Positions 11,111 through 26,300 are shown, numbered from the stretch's first letter. The stretch: DNA of 64,000 bases from Symbiodinium natans (GCA_905221605.1 CAJNDS010000957.1:106001-170000); one strand, 5' to 3'. The notes: generated by a model not told the origin, from the sequence alone. Program-made: numbers and translations.

Positions 11111-11441
11111 CCTCGCATCATAAGTCATGCAGCCAAAGCACGGCCGGACCCGCTTTCAGCCACTCTTCGGGAGCATCGCACTGTGCCGTGCAATCCTGAG
11201 CCCCAGCATTTTTTAGGACATGTGCGGAAGGGAGCCGCAGCCTACACATTGAATGCGGAAGGCATGATCTACGGGCCCAATGTAGGCCATATCCTTTCAC
11301 CCTTTGGTCGCTGAACTCGAAGTGCCAAAGCGGCCCCAGCAGCTACTGTGCATCTTCTCATGTCGGAAGGTATCCCAGGAACTGCACGAAGCATATGAGG
11401 GTCAACCCCGATTCGTAACAACCACGCGGCCGCGGATCTTC

Positions 11442-14400
11442 TATGCCGTGCTGATGCCGTAGCAGTGCACGTGTCTCGCCATGCACAGGATCTGTCCACT
11501 CGAAGAGGCCATGGATCTCCTCGGCGGTGAAATACCTTCAGCACAAAAAGCTGTCAAACAAGGCGACGTCCCACATCTTCGCTAAGTCCCCTTACAACAC
11601 AGAGACCCAGTGGAAACTTTGAAGGAAGCCCTGCTCAATTTGCAGAAATAGGGGTACCCTATTGGGGTCTGTAATATCAGGGAATTCTCCGATTCTGCTA
11701 AGTTACTATTTGGGGGACTATATTAGGGGTCCCCTATTGGCGCAGTGGGCTGCACCGGGAGAGATTCCACAGCCTGAAACTTCGAGATCCGCCATGGTGC
11801 CGCTGCTGCTGCTTTGTCTCCAGAGCTGTTTTGGTCCTCAACGATCAGACTTCGAGCGTGCTGCAGTGCATACTGGCAAGCCTTCAGCCTCAAACCTCTA
11901 AAGCATTCAAAAACTATACAGACAGGGCACAGACCCATCTTGAAGACCTGGAGCCGGAACATCTTGTCCTCGATGAGGCCACTCCTTGTGCGATGTGTGG
12001 ATCGTCTGACTCGTCTTTTTCGAGAGCTTGTTGATGCTTGGGTGTCGGGACTTTTTTGGTGTCGTTTTGGGCAATGTAGGGTTACTACTGCGGAGTCTCG
12101 GTACAAAGCGTCATGAGTTGGGCTACGCAGATCTTGCGCATGTCCACGTTTTCGGCTGCATCACGCTGGGGACTCGATCGTTGGTGGAGTTGATCTCAAG
12201 TGGAGCCTTGTCCTTCCAAGTTGCCTTCATGGGGGCTGGGAGCTATAAGCTATCGCCCATCTTGCGAACCAGAGTGAGTATCCGAGTATCGCGCAGCACG
12301 GGTTAAAAGCTTCGGCTCTGCTGCACACTTCGTGACCTGCATGGCACCATTGAAGTTGAAGCTCTTCCAGGCGGGGTTGATCTAACCTTTTCCCCCCTTA
12401 GCACTTAAAGGCACATCTCAATCTACATACGATAGACACCGTGCCTGTACGCAGTAGATCATCCTCCATTTTGTCGAGGCTTCTCAGCCAATGGTTAGGG
12501 GTATTGGCGGTCAAGTCTCATTACCAGTCTGTACGTCTTCACCTCCCGGTCCTGTCCTCGCAGCGCGTGATGCCGCATGCACAGGGTGGGAAGGTATTCG
12601 GCATAAGCTCGGGTTGGCAGTTTACAATCTCACTTTTGGGCATCAAAAACTTCAAGCCCCTCAAGCCCCCGTGTGCATCTCAACAACTGCTTCTCAGCCT
12701 TGACGCCTTTTGAGGCGAAGAGCGCACGTCCTGAAGCCTTATGAGAATAGTGCCCCTCTGAAAGTCGGCGTCCTATGCGGTGTGCTCGATCGACAGCTTG
12801 CATGTCGACGGCGGGGTTCCTGGCTACCAGAAGCCGAAGTTGGGTGGACTTTGTGCATCACAACGCCTGCCGGAGTCCATATTGAGGCACTCCCTGCCTT
12901 ATCGCATCAAGAAAGAGATGCACAAATTCTTTCAGTCCAATGCGAAGGCGTACACGTTGCCCATCCTCCCGAATATAGTCCATTAGGCCCTGTATAGGCA
13001 CGAAGATCGAGATTCCCAGACCTCTTTACCCCTCCACTATTTTCCACAAACAGCCATGTGCTGGCCGACTTCTTCCTTTGGGTTACAAGGGGATTCTATT
13101 ACCCCAAAAAGGTTAAAAGGTTACCTACTCTACTACTAAGACTTTGCATGCCCAAGCTCCAAGCAGGGTCGAGGATGATCACTCGATCCGCCGATGTCAA
13201 GTTCAAGCCATAGCCGCCCACTTTCGTTGTCCTTGGACTGGCATCCTACTAACCCTAATCCCTACAAACCCTCTCTCTCTCTCTCTCTCGCAGACTCGGG
13301 AATCCGTCAGCTGCCGTCTGCATCCCTACAAACCCTGAACCCTGTAAACCCTAAACCCTCAAGGGTTTCGGGTTTATGGATCTGCACACATGTGTGAAGG
13401 TGGCGACTAGGCGTTCGACTCTCGGACGCTGGTGTCTTTTAGCTCCTTGAAGGTCCTGATAGCAATAGCGAAGAACCTCAGAGTAATTGTGTCAATAGAA
13501 GCCGCTTCCCGTCTGCAAGAAGGATGGACCGTAGATGTATCTATAGGTCAGCCATCATGCTCGAAGAACGCGCGTTGATGCCACTGCCACCATCAGCTGC
13601 AAAACTACTAAGTGCTGCTGCTCTATAGAGACAAGCTGTCATGCCCTCGTGGCAGGTGTGGGCGTGTCGCGTGCAATCCAGTGTCCCATGAGCTCGGCCC
13701 CCTGCCCCTTTTCCGGCCCCATTCCCCCGCCTGCAGCAGGGATCTGTGGATAATTCTATATTGGGGTGGGAAGTCATGATAAAGCGCTTCAAGATTGCGA
13801 CGACCACTGTGACTGCCGCGAAGACGAATGCTCCATGCAACTAGGTGCGCGGCGCACATCTCGCCGTGCGTTTTCGTGCAGAGATTGAAAATTAAGATGG
13901 CTGGAATTTGCAAAAAATGGTGCTATTTACAAGGTACTCGGCGTCCTGAGAGGTGGGAGCGCGTTATAAACGGCACTCTAAGGGGGAAACACGTATTTTA
14001 GTGTTTTCGCCTAGGGAATTCACTCCCTTTAAGGAGTTCTGAAATGCCTAAAACTACTTTCCGTTTTCAAGGATTTTAGGGCTTTCAGGGGTTTAGAGTT
14101 TAGGGGCTTAGGGATGTTTTAAGGTGTAGGGCTTTATAGGAAAAGTTGCTTGAGGATTCTGGGGCAGTAGGATTTCCGGAATCAGGTTTTGGGAAAACCT
14201 CAACGCAGAACCTCAAACCCAGAGACCTCGACCCTAAGCCCCACATCCTCAATCCTCAGTCCTAGCCCTAAACCCTGGGACAAAGCAGAGCCGTAAGTAC
14301 CCTTAAACCCCCTAAGCCCTATACACCCTAAACCCTAAACCCTAACCCCCCCCAAGCCCATAGGGCGGATTTAGCAAGTCGGAGGGCTACGGTTTAAGTC

Positions 14401-17400
14401 TTAGCATCTGCAGAGTTGCCAGAGGCCTAAACCCCGAAGCCCAACATCAAGGCTAAACTCCAAGCCCCAAACCCTGCAAACTGGAGCACTAAATGACTGA
14501 GGACATGCTGGCAAGTTGCAATAGGGGGGGCGGATTATCCCCCCCCCCCCCCCACCCCCCCCCAGCCACCCCACCCAAGAAACCGAAGGAAACCACGCGG
14601 CGAGATACGCGCCGCGCTCCAACTACTCCTGCTGCTGAAGGCTACAGAGTAGGCTGAGTAAACGCTTTCTGCAGACGTAGTCTCAGCAGCATGCAGGTGT
14701 AGGACTGCGGCTGCGTTTGAAAGAGACGTACTCGCTCGTTCCGAGCCTTGCAGGGTCAGGGCTCGTCCGAAGTTGATCGCTTCAAACACCGCGGAAAACG
14801 AGGGGGGTTTAGGGTTTAAAAGTCTAGGGGGTTAGGAGTTCAGGGCTTAGGGGTTTAGGGTTTGAGGGTTTAGGGCTTCCGTATGGTTCAAACTGACTTC
14901 ATTCGACTCCGCTGTTCCGGTACAGGCGGAACAGCACAGAAACAAATCAAGCGCTTGGCTGGTCTTGCAGCAGCTCTAAAGCCAGGCCAGCGCATGAGCT
15001 TTTGGAACCCCAACCGTGGTTCCTCCACTGCTTCGCTTCCCAAGCGACGCCGTAGGGCGAAAGCTTCAAGGAGCTAAGGCCCCCGCCCTGCTTGCTACAT
15101 GTTAGCTTCGCAACCGGGCCAGAGAATCGGTGCCAGCTAGACCCTCGCCCCCAGCCCAAAATCAGCCACAACCCTGTGTTTAGGGTTTAGGGCTCTTCCC
15201 CGGCCGCGATCTCCGTCTGGCCGTCGATGCGAAGGTACTTGATCTTCTGTTTCCGGAGGATGCAGATCTCTACCTCAGTCCAGGCACGAGGAAGGGATGG
15301 AGCTAAGCTCTACTGTCTTGTGGTCCCCACACACTCAGCAAAAAAATTGAGCGGACAAACCATCCCCAGAGAGCTCACTACCGCCTTAATTAAGGAATAT
15401 ACCTTAAAATTATACTCTGGATCCTTAGTAGGATTTAAGGGTATATTCCTTAATTGAGGGATATTAAGGGCTCTTTGGGTCTCATGTACATGCCCGGCCG
15501 CAAGGTCCATCATGCGTATACCTTGCGAGAAGATCAGTGTCCGATGCCCACCAGACTCCAGCGTAGGCAGCCTCAGTTTCGTGAATACTTCCACCTAGGG
15601 TGTCTTGATGTGGGCCTCGAAATACACGGAGCCTCTTGTTTTCTTGACATCCATTCGAACCTTGCGGGGGGGGGGGGGGGGGGGGGGGGGGGGTTCATAA
15701 ATCCGGCAAACCATGGTCCTAATAGGCCTGGCCGAGGTTGCCGATCCCCTCCAAAAAAAACCCTCCAGATTTGCCCAAACCCTGCAAACAGTGCCAAAAC
15801 GATTCCGAACCCAAGAAAACCCTCCCAAGCCAAGGAGGTCCCAACGGCAAAAAAAGTAACCAAACAAGGGGCTCAGACTTCCTCAGATCTGAGACACGAG
15901 CCCCTCATTTTCTAAAACTAAAAGCTTGAGCCTCTAATTTTGTCAAACCCAATCGCCTCTGAACAGATCTATCTTATCCAGTAACGTCACTGTAGAAATA
16001 GATGTGTGAAACTATATATGCATATGTATATGTCTGTGTATGTAATGTATATGTGTGTATACGTTTATGTATGCATGTATGTATGTATATGATAGTTGGC
16101 CAAAAGACATGCTGCCAAAAGAACCCACTTCCCCCTTAAACCATAGGAACCCTAAGTAGTTTCCGGAGAAGGACCTTTACATCAGCCCCCCCCCCCCCCC
16201 CCCATACGGCATACAAGGATGAGTAAACCCTAAACCCTAAACCCTACATAAACCCTAAACCCTAAACCGTAAACTCTAAACCCTAAACCCCCGTATTACA
16301 TCCCGGGAGCAAAGCTGCCAAGCACTTGAGTTTCGCACTCTGCGAGATCATCGCATCAACGCTTCCCTTGAGGTTCCTGCTCAGTGCCAGGCAGCCAGGA
16401 TGGGCCATTACTAAGGTCTAACAGAAGCCATTATACCCTATAACCCCCTCAAGAAGGACCTTTATAGGCTTGATTGTGGGGATCATAAGGCTTAATAGCC
16501 CATCCTGGAAGGCACCCGTTTTCAGGTTCTGTCCATGGCTAGACGTTGCCGTAAATTTGTGGCAGTCGGTGGGGACCTCTCACAAGCATTGGAGAAAATA
16601 GCTGATCATTCGTGAGCAGAACATAAGTTGGGGCAGATGTGTCCATGCTGTGCAGCATGATGATGACGACTATGGCTACGGCTATGATTGTGCAGTCTGT
16701 CAGGCTACGACTGCTGTTCCGAAGAGGCCGCGTCAAAAGTGCATCCCACCCAATTTGCACCAACTTCGTGCTGCACTCCCTCTGGCGCTGCCCTCTCGAC
16801 GAACCCGACGTGTAGGGTTGAGAGGGTTAACCCTAAACCCTAAACCCTAAACCCTAAACCCTATAAACCCTGAACCCTAAGCCCTGAAATGGCCCCGCAC
16901 CAAGTTCCAGACCGGGAAGGCCTCAACATGCGCTCAACAGCTTTTCCAGGCTGCGGGTCCTCAAGAGCCAAGATATTGGGGGGCAATAAGAACTGAAATT
17001 TCTATGGGTTGTTAGGGCATGAGACGGATTAAAACCCATACTGTAGAAGTATAGATGCATTCGAAATCCCCACCCCTCAGTGGCAAGCTTGGTAGCATGT
17101 ACTTGGAAGGCCTCTGTGAATCAGTGAGATACACGACTCAGAGCAGATCCAAGGGGCGCGAACGAGAGGTCGTCGGTTCATTAAAAAAACTGCATGAAGG
17201 CTCCATTCAAACAACAAGGGGGTTTGGGTTTAAACCAAACACCACAAACTCCCGAAATCCCTTTCGGTGCACCTCTTGGATGGCCCTCAAACAAACACTC
17301 TGAAAAATATTCCTGAATATGATCCGTTTAAACCATATAACCTAGCTAGACATATGAAATATCCCAAAGGACCCAAAAGCGCCGAACCCATCGGGAGGCC

Positions 17401-20313
17401 TGGGCAACGTCGCCCTCCTCTTCGCCGGGCTCCAGGGGTAGCGGCTCTGGCTCCGCGGGGCCCTTCCGATTTGTCTGGTAGGGTTTCATGTCTATGGGGT
17501 CTTTGTAAGGTGTTAGGGTTTGGGGAATCGCCTCGGAATAATGTGTACAGGGTTTAGGGTCGAGGGGTTGAAGGCGTATGGATGTTTAAGTGTAGGGCTG
17601 CAGGGCTTCGGCCAATTTTGAGGGTTGTTCTTGCCGCCTACAGCCTCAAACCGGTTTAGGGATTACAGGAGGTACAAGTAGACTTTGGGCAGAGGTCCTT
17701 CGCTGAGTGGGGCAGTGAGTGTTTTCAGGGCTTGAGATTTACGTTTTCAGGCCCTTCTTGCCCAGAACAGACTACAGGCTTACTTGCTGAACTGGCCGCT
17801 TAGAGGAGGCTTTCGGAATGCGGTTGATTTTTTGGGCGGAGAGGAAGATAAAGGCGATAGGGGAGCAACATGGCGTTACATTTTGCCATTCGCGCTTGGA
17901 GGTTCTGGGTTGATCGGGTTTTGCAGTCTGAAAGTTTAGGGTTGAGAGTGCCGAGAAGGCGCTGCTTAACAGAGAGCTGACAGGTATCAGGAGTCGAACA
18001 AGGCTTCTGCTGCAGTTTGTCAAGAAATATGGATATTGCACTCCATTCCGCCTTTGCCCTTCACGCCTGTTCGCGCACGCTCCTAACTTAAGCACCCTTT
18101 TGTGAGCACGGACTGAGGAAGCCAGCATAAAAACCTTAAACCTTAAACCCTAAACCCTAAATCCTAAACCCTAAACCCTAAGCCCTAAGCCCTAAACCCA
18201 GGCAAACCCTGAAAGCCGGGCTTGCCTTGACTCGCTTCCCTGGCCGTGCCTTTGGCAGGATACATTGGCATGCTCCCCATCGGGATTCATGATAAGGGGG
18301 TACTCTAATCCCTATTAACGACTGTTAGTACCCTAAACCCTAAACCCTAAACCCCTTAAACCCTATGTTAGTATGAGGGGGAACATCCCAAAGGATACAT
18401 CTCAAGACTGCAACACGTGGCTCTTGTCATGCGTGGCCACAGCCAAGTCGCCATGCGCGCCAGGTCTGCAGGCTCCAGGAGGCCCTGGAGCAGCTTGGGT
18501 TGAGGGGTTAGGGTTTAGGGTTTAGGGTTTAGGGTTTAGGGTTTAGGGTTTAGGGTTTAGGGTTTAGGGTTTAGGGTTTAGGGTTTAGGGATGGGAGTTT
18601 TAAGGCAGCTACTGGGAGGCTTTGGACATTGGAGTCCGTCGGAGCTTCTCAAGCTACCAGGGGATGGAGCAGGATCGCGGATTAGTTAACAATGTCCATT
18701 GTAGCAGTCCCTAAACCACATAATTGCCGAACAAAAACCCACCCCCCAAAACCCTAAACCCCAAACCCTAAACCCCAAACCTTCGCCCCGAAATGCGAGT
18801 TGCTTACTAGCTTGCGGCCTCCCCTGCTGTTGCGAGCGCTCGCTGCCAGGCATCGGGCGACGGCAGCGCCAAGGCGGGGTGGTTGCAAAGCCGCTTCCTG
18901 ACCGATGCCAAGAGGGCGGAGTCTCCCTGTTTGATAAACCCTATAAACCCTATAAACTCTAAAAACCCTAAAATCCTGTAAACCCAAGAGGAACCCTGCA
19001 AACCCCATAAACCCTATGAACCCTATAAACCCTAAAGGCCCTAGCCCCTAAGAGCTCAAGAGGGTTCAGATTAAGAAGGCACTTGGAGGTTCATGTGTAG
19101 TTTTCAGTGGGGTTATTCATACGTTATTCGTATAGTTATCAGACCCCGCAGCTGTGCAAGCACAAAAGTGTGTTTTGGGTCTGGCGATGGGAGCTGCTGA
19201 GGGTGGAGCTGTCACTCCAACATGCTGTTGGTCGCGCCAAGGAAACAAAAACATCCACCTTTGATGTTGGCGTGTTTTTTCCTAGACCACAGTGACTACT
19301 CCGAACCGCCTGGCTCCAAATCCACCGATATCCACTTTCCGCGGCTCAATATTTCTAAGCACCTAAGGCTGCCGGGAATCAGCAGCCCAATGGCGCGGAA
19401 GACTTCAACTCCCAGCTTGCTCTTGCCTGACAGCGCAAGGATTGTTCCCCTCTCGCAGCTGGACAACCCAAGGCGTCGAACCAAGACGACTCCATGCTAT
19501 CTACAGTACTACAGCATGTGCCGATGATAAAGGCAGCATGTTGATCATGTTCTGTGTCGACTCTTTGTCCCATGCCGATAATTGCAACCAGGGTGCTGTT
19601 TGCTTCGTGGATGATTTCACTTGTTTCCAAGGCCTTCTGATAGATCCGGACTTGGTCTTTCGAGGGCACCAGCCACACAACAAACCTGAGCCAATCGAGC
19701 CCGACAGATTGTGCACAGACCGCTGGCAGCCTGTTGCAAACAAAGCAAGGTCTCTGCATGAGGCTCCCTAAACCCTAAGCCCTAAACCCTAAACCCATTC
19801 CAGAAATTTCGAGTGGCTCTGTCCGAGGCGGCAAAGGCTTTGTCAGCGCTGATGCGATGGCTTCGGTGCTACCTCCTGCTTCCGGTTGTCCTGAGGAGCG
19901 GTGCTGCGCAGAGCCAAAGCTACCTTACTAAGAACCAGTGCTGTGCAAGCTTCCACAAACGACCCATCGATGCAGTGTGTCCTACTTGAATATAACTAGA
20001 TAGCACCGGGGGTTAGCATGAAGAAAAGCCCCTTGCCCCATGTCTTCCCCGCAGACTTGCATCAGGGCTGCTGTAGCCCATCATGCCGACGCGATCTTTG
20101 GTGCGACGCAAAAGATGCGGCCTGTTCCACGAACGTGAGGCGGCGCACAGGCTGGCTTCCGCAGTTCACTCACATAATGACAGCATCCCCAAGTCACTAT
20201 GGAACCGCTCGCCAAATCTAGCTGCTAGACTCACTGTTGCGACACCCTCAACCATTTCGCAAGATTGTCAAGGCTGCCCTCCCTTTTAATGTTTTTGACA
20301 AAGAGAAAGCGAC

Positions 20314-20348
<35 letters not shown>

Positions 20349-23300
20349 GCGAGAGAGAGCGAGAGAGAGAGAGAGAGCGAGCGAGAGCACACACTGACAA
20401 TAAGACAATTATTGATGCTTTGGAATCCCCGTGTCGAACGACCATACCACTCAAAGGCTCAGCCGAGGCTTCAGGGCCGCAGAACTTCAACCCAACCCTT
20501 CACCACTCAGGTCTCAACTGCTGCCTCTTGGGCTGTCCAGGCAGTTTTCTTTTTTTTTGTGTTGGTGGGGAGGGGGGGGGGAGGGAGGGAGGAGGGAAAC
20601 ATATTCAACTTATTAAATTAGGGCCTTTGGGAATCCAACATCATTGGGCTGAGGAGCAAGGGATTGCAACACGTTTATTTGCTTATGATTTGCCCAAAAC
20701 CAGGCAGCCTAAAGAGCTTTGTTGCATCTTCTCTCAGCCTTAGCATCCAGGATTACTAGTTTTAACGCTAACGCCCCAAAAGCAAACATTCATCAGCCCT
20801 TGAAGACAAGCACCTCACGAGCGCCCAGAGCTGCTCGCACAAGTGCTTCCTTGGACAAAAGGTCGAGTGCTCGCAGCTTCAGTAGGGACCAGTTCGGTTT
20901 CGACACTGCATTACTCACATCGTGTGTGCCACCCACGCCACAGTACTGCAGCAGTCAAGTCGAAGCTAGCAGTTGCAGGACTGTTCGAAGTTGCTTTTTC
21001 CATACCCTGCCGTGCCTATAGGACTTACAGTACTTGAGCACCACTCAATCTGGGAGTCTCTGTTGTGTGCCTGGATTTGCCCTTTGCTGAGCGCACGAAG
21101 AAACGATCTCCCTGCCGAACGATCACACAAAACTTGGTACAACGACTGGCCCCCGTGATGCCCCGTAATAAATCAATATAGGGGCCCGCGTACTTAGAAT
21201 AGCGTTCTGGGGGTTATTCTGGTACAATTACGAAGGGGCCATTAAGGGAATATCATTGCCTATTTTTGACAACTAGCCAAGGCAAGCGTCTTGAGCGCGA
21301 CCGCCGAAGGCGATGCATCTCGGACGCTGCCTTTCCTCACGGTTCACGGAATCGCGACGGATATTCTGTCTCCGGATGCTACTAAACAATGAGGTTGCTT
21401 TAACAACTAGCCTGTAGAAAGAACAAGTCTGCTACAGTCCGTGCAGCACAAAGATGGTCGTGCGATGTAATGTAATGTTAAAAACCTGCGATGCTTTGCA
21501 GCCCGCTGCAGGTTTAGCCGGTTTAGGGCTTAGATTTGGGCATTCCCAGATTCGGCCTTATCCAGGGCATTATCAGGAGCTAGGCTCCCAAAGCTGGACT
21601 CCTTGACGTCTCGCCTTTGGCTGCATTCTACCCCACTCAGACTTGGAGCTCCACTCCTCCACCCCAGTCCGGCCAATGACCCACTTGGGTTTAGGGTTTA
21701 GGGTTTAGGGTTTAGGGTTTAGGGTTAGGGGGGGTGCAGGGGGGTGAGGGTTTGGAACGAAGCCTGGGGAGGGAGCCCACAGTAAGCTGGCTCGGGGCAT
21801 AAGGCTCGCTAAGACTTCGGCTTTTCTATCCGAAAACGGAAGGGAAAACACCAAGCCTCGGGCCGCAAGCCCTAAAGCTATAAGCCTGCTTTGGCCTCTA
21901 TTTTTACCTTCTTATTCGCGCCAGGGGGATCTCAACTAAGCTTGCCAACCGATTCCTTGCCGGAGGAAACAAGAGCTGCAACTTCAACTCGACAAACGAA
22001 TCATGTGGGGTGCCCGCGGACCCCCTTGGCCCACAGCCTCCCCACCAAATTCCACAAAATACACAACTTCGTGGCCCCACTACGGTTCTCTCGTGGTAAG
22101 TCCCAGCAGCTCAATGGGGTCGTTGAAGCGCTTGGTGAAGGTCGCATGGTTTCCCAACAATCCAGGCTGGGCAAAGTCCATCAAGGCCCAGAGGTCTTGC
22201 AAAGCGTTCTGGACCTCGGTCAGAATCTAAGGGTTCATGTACCAAAAAAGGAAGACTTCAAACAATATCGACCAGAGCACACTAGATTGGGCCACAAGAG
22301 CCCTGAATGCATGTTCCACAAGACTCAAGCTTCAGCCAACCCGACATTCGATCGAATCCCAGGGGCTGGTGTGCCGGTCAGGAGGATGCGGCAGTCGGCC
22401 TTTAGACGTCTCACTGCCTTGCCCAGGAGTGTGGAGATCGTCCGCATGACGTGTGCCTCGTCGCAGATCACCTCTGCTGACACGGAAGTGGAAGGCTACT
22501 GGAATCACTTGCCTAGGCAGGTTCGTCCGATCGGTACCTGAAACCTCACCTTTCCATGAACTAAGCCACCCCTTGCTTGGTAGCTCAGTGACCATCTTAG
22601 AATAAGGGCACCCGTTTTGGGGTTGGTCATTCTTTTTTAAAGGGAGCCCAGAACCAACAAAAGGGTAAAGGGTGCCACTAAACCCTAAACCCTAAACCCT
22701 GAACCCTGAACCCTAAACCTTAAACCCTAAACCCTAAACCCTATTGGGTGCGGGGCGAGTGGCAAGATCCCAGGGTTTCGTCCATGCTGCAGCGCCCACG
22801 CCTCGGGCGCGTTTCCTTGACAAGACGAAGGAGAGCAAGAAGGCGGGGCAAGAAAGCATGCCCTAAACCCTAAACCCTAAAGCCTAAACCCTAAACCCTA
22901 AACCCTAAACCGCATGTTTTGTGAGAGAGAGGGCTCTTGCAGAGACCCGAGGCCCAGTCTCAGATAGAATGATGTTTGGGAGCCGTGGGCAAAGTGGGCA
23001 AAGTGATAAGCTACGTGCCACGACACGTCCTTAGCTTGCCTCGGAGCTCAAAAACCAACACTTTCTTAAATCCAGAATTCAAGAACCTGGCTAAGTGGAG
23101 GAACAAGGGTTTTGCCAGTCTTGCGCGCTTGGTAGCCTTGGGCGACCTCTTGAGGCCAAGCGGCCCCGCTGGCCGTCGTTCAGACTTGCTGAGCCAGGTG
23201 CCTTCGGCATCCTTCCGGGCAAGCTCACCGGGCAAACATGGGCCGCGAGAATCGAGCACCCCAGTCCCCGAATTCAGTGCAGCTTGGGCTTGTCGTAGCA

Positions 23301-26300
23301 AGGAGGTCATCAGAGTTCAGCTGGGTTGTCTGAAGGCCGGTTTCAGTTTGACAGCTTTAAGCGGCTTTGCAAATCTGAAGCCCCTAACATCTTCATGTGC
23401 AAGTATGGACACGCTTTAGGTGTGCGCACACCTGGGCTGTGCGGCTGTGGGTGTTTCGAGACGCCTTTAGGTTTCGGATGCTGTCGGGAGGGTCGGCCAG
23501 ACGATGCCTCCGATCCAACCATCTCCGACTCCCCCCCCCCCCCCTCCTGCAAGCTGACTGCTCTAACATCCTGGACACTGCGCCATGCCATGTACTGTAA
23601 GTGCAAACCAGAGCTGCCAGTTGCTGGCTTGTCCAAACTTCATCTTGCTCCGCCCAACATCCAAGCCAAACCCTACAACCCCTCTAACCCTGCCATTTTC
23701 TGTGCTGCCTCGAATGACCCAGCCTTGCAAACCTTTCTCCTACCCCTCCGCTCCCCCACACACCACCCCACCCCACCCCACCCCACCCCCCCCCCAAACC
23801 CCCCCAAAAAAAAAAAAAACAATTGGCCTCTGCCAGGTCGACCATGCCCAGTTTCTCATCTTCGTTCCTCCAACGCCAACTTCGGCAACTTCGAAGCCGC
23901 CAAACCAAAACACAATGCAGCACACCTTCCACGCAAAACGCACTCAATTGCCCGCAAGCGGCTTAATGATGGCATACGATGTGAGCAGTACTCCCCCTCG
24001 TGCTCGCGCCACTGCACGGAGGGCCCGCGCCCGATGCGTAGGCGACCCGTGGTAGATGAACACCTCTAGTCCAAGGGCTTACAGGGCTCGCCGAATGGAA
24101 TGCTGCAGTCGAAGCTTTTTTGTGTTTTTCTTGCTGTTTTTCTTTTATGGGGCCTGGGGGTTAAACCTGTTTATATGTTCCTCTCTTTCTTTCTTTCTTT
24201 CTTGGGGGCAAGGGGGCAAGCCCCCGGGCGTTCGCGCCCGCCCCTGTATTCAGGGCGCCTCCTGGTTAGCTCGTGTAGGCGAAGGCCCCCAGCATACAGC
24301 TTCCCCCCCCCCTTCTTACGTTACTGAAGACAGCCCCCTGACGTATCCCTCTAGTTGCCTTCTCCGTCAACGAGCACGCTTATTCGGTTGTCCTTTCCTG
24401 GCTCTCGGGAACCCCCACAAGCACCAATACTGCACTACACCCCCTAGTTAACCACACCCCCAGGAAAGGACCCCCAGCTGGCTATGTGAAAAGCACAGGT
24501 TGCCATGTGGGCTTGGCTCCGTTTCCCCGCTAGGCTATTTACCGGGCCCCCCCCCAAAATCAGGTGACCTACGAGCCCCCACATACCTGCTAGTGAGACC
24601 AGTGCGCCCACGTTGAGGGTGCTTCGGGGTACCTCACACAGGCTGAACCTTGCCCCAGCCCCCCAAACGAACCTGCTGCAACCTGCCAACAAGTCCTCCC
24701 CTTCCCCCTCCTGGGCCTCCCTCAACTTACAGCTGGGCTTGGCTATTCGAGTCTTCAGGTGCATGCGGGTCTCTCTCTAGCTGTTACCTAAACCCCCTAG
24801 GTTCAGGACCCGGCCCCTCATTCGAGCCCCGCATGCGCCCTCCTACGCCGGTGCTCTTCACCCCCGATCAGGTGAGGTCGTGGGCTTGTGGATCTTCTCC
24901 AACGTTCCAGGTGAGTGCATGCAGTGCTGAAAAGACGGGTTTTCCCCCGCCTCGGGGGTGAAACTTGCCATGTCGCTGTGCTCGGCATCGCTGTGCCCGG
25001 CATCACTGAAGGGCCCCGCGGAGCCCCGCCCATTGCTGGTTCACATTGTCAGCAGCGATTTTGAGCTCCTTGGCCAGCTCCTTGAAGTCGAACCATCCGG
25101 GCCCCACTTTGTCCGCCCCTTCTGTTGCCGGGCTGACCGCCGATGAGACGCGGGTGCCTCTATACCACACCGTCCCCGTGGCGAACTCCACCTCCAAGTG
25201 CTCGTGTCGTCCCCCCAGCTCCAGGATGCAGCGCTTAACTTTGGCGGCCAACTTGGCGCGCAACCTGCGCTCCGGCGGCTGGGAGATGGTGAGGTACATA
25301 TAACGAGGTTGCCCCGTGTCTTGTCGGACATGCCCCGTCTGTAGCTTGGCATTCCTCACTTGTGCGATCGCCGCTTGGATTCTTTGCCTGTGCCCCTCTC
25401 CGCTTTCCCCAAGTCGAGGTCCATGGAGCGGTATAAGCGCGAACCCTCTGCGGATGCCGGGGACGAACATGTCCTGGTAGTCGAGGTCAACCTGTAGCTG
25501 TCTCAGCACTTGCGTCGCCTTCTCAATGACTTCATTGGCTGGAGTGTTGTCGTTCCAGCCCCCTACCACCAGCGCCGGAGCTCTTCGCCCCCCAATTCCG
25601 TCCCCCTCCGTTGTTGCGGTGCTGTGGGCTGACGGTCCTCTGCCCCCACCGCTGGCCTCCAATTTCTCGATTCTCTCCTCCAGGCTGCGCTGGCTCATCT
25701 CGAACTTCTCCTCCAACGCTTTTTGCCCCGCTGTCAAGTTGGACACCGCTTCCTGCTGGACGTCATGCTTGTCCGTGAGCTGCTTCAGCAGGAGGAGGGT
25801 GGTCTGGAGTTGCTTGGTAACCTCCGATTCCACCACCTCGATGCGTTCCGCCATCTCCTTCTTGACCCCTGCCATAGCATCGTGGATGTCTCCCTTCATA
25901 ATTTCCTGATGGCCCTTCAGCTCGGCCTTGAGGAAACTTTCCAGGGAGAGTCTGTCCCCTGCCTCTACATCCACCACGTCCCCCACGGCCTTGCGTTTAG
26001 AGGGGGAGGAGTGGTCCCCTGGTTGGCCCCCAGACGTCGTCATAGATCTCACTCACGGTGGCGATGCCCAAGTCACGACCCCTGGGTTCACAATGTCCCT
26101 GGCGGGGTGCAGGAAGTTCCGGATCCAAAGCGGTCCTCAGTGTCCCCCGCTCGCCTCCGCGGTGGTAGAACGGCTCGACGGCCAGCAGCGGTTCACCTCG
26201 TTCAACGAACTTTCCCCCCTCAAGGTCCACAACCCCCGCGAGGAAGGCGCGTAGTTCAGCACAGACACCCTCGTTCTCGTATGGCGGCACAGGGGAGAGG

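Noticed and set aside
21795-21850. Possible SNF2 exon reading DRKAEVLASL
   Set aside because: It superficially resembles LLRRTKAEV, but the true motif exon (HLLRRTKD) is at 20121-20087 with proper splice sites.
21891-22541. Plus-strand open frame of 216 codons
   Set aside because: It is the antisense shadow of two SNF2 exons (22471-22367 and 22214-22113) that carry DEAH, LTGTP and LWALMDF on the minus strand.
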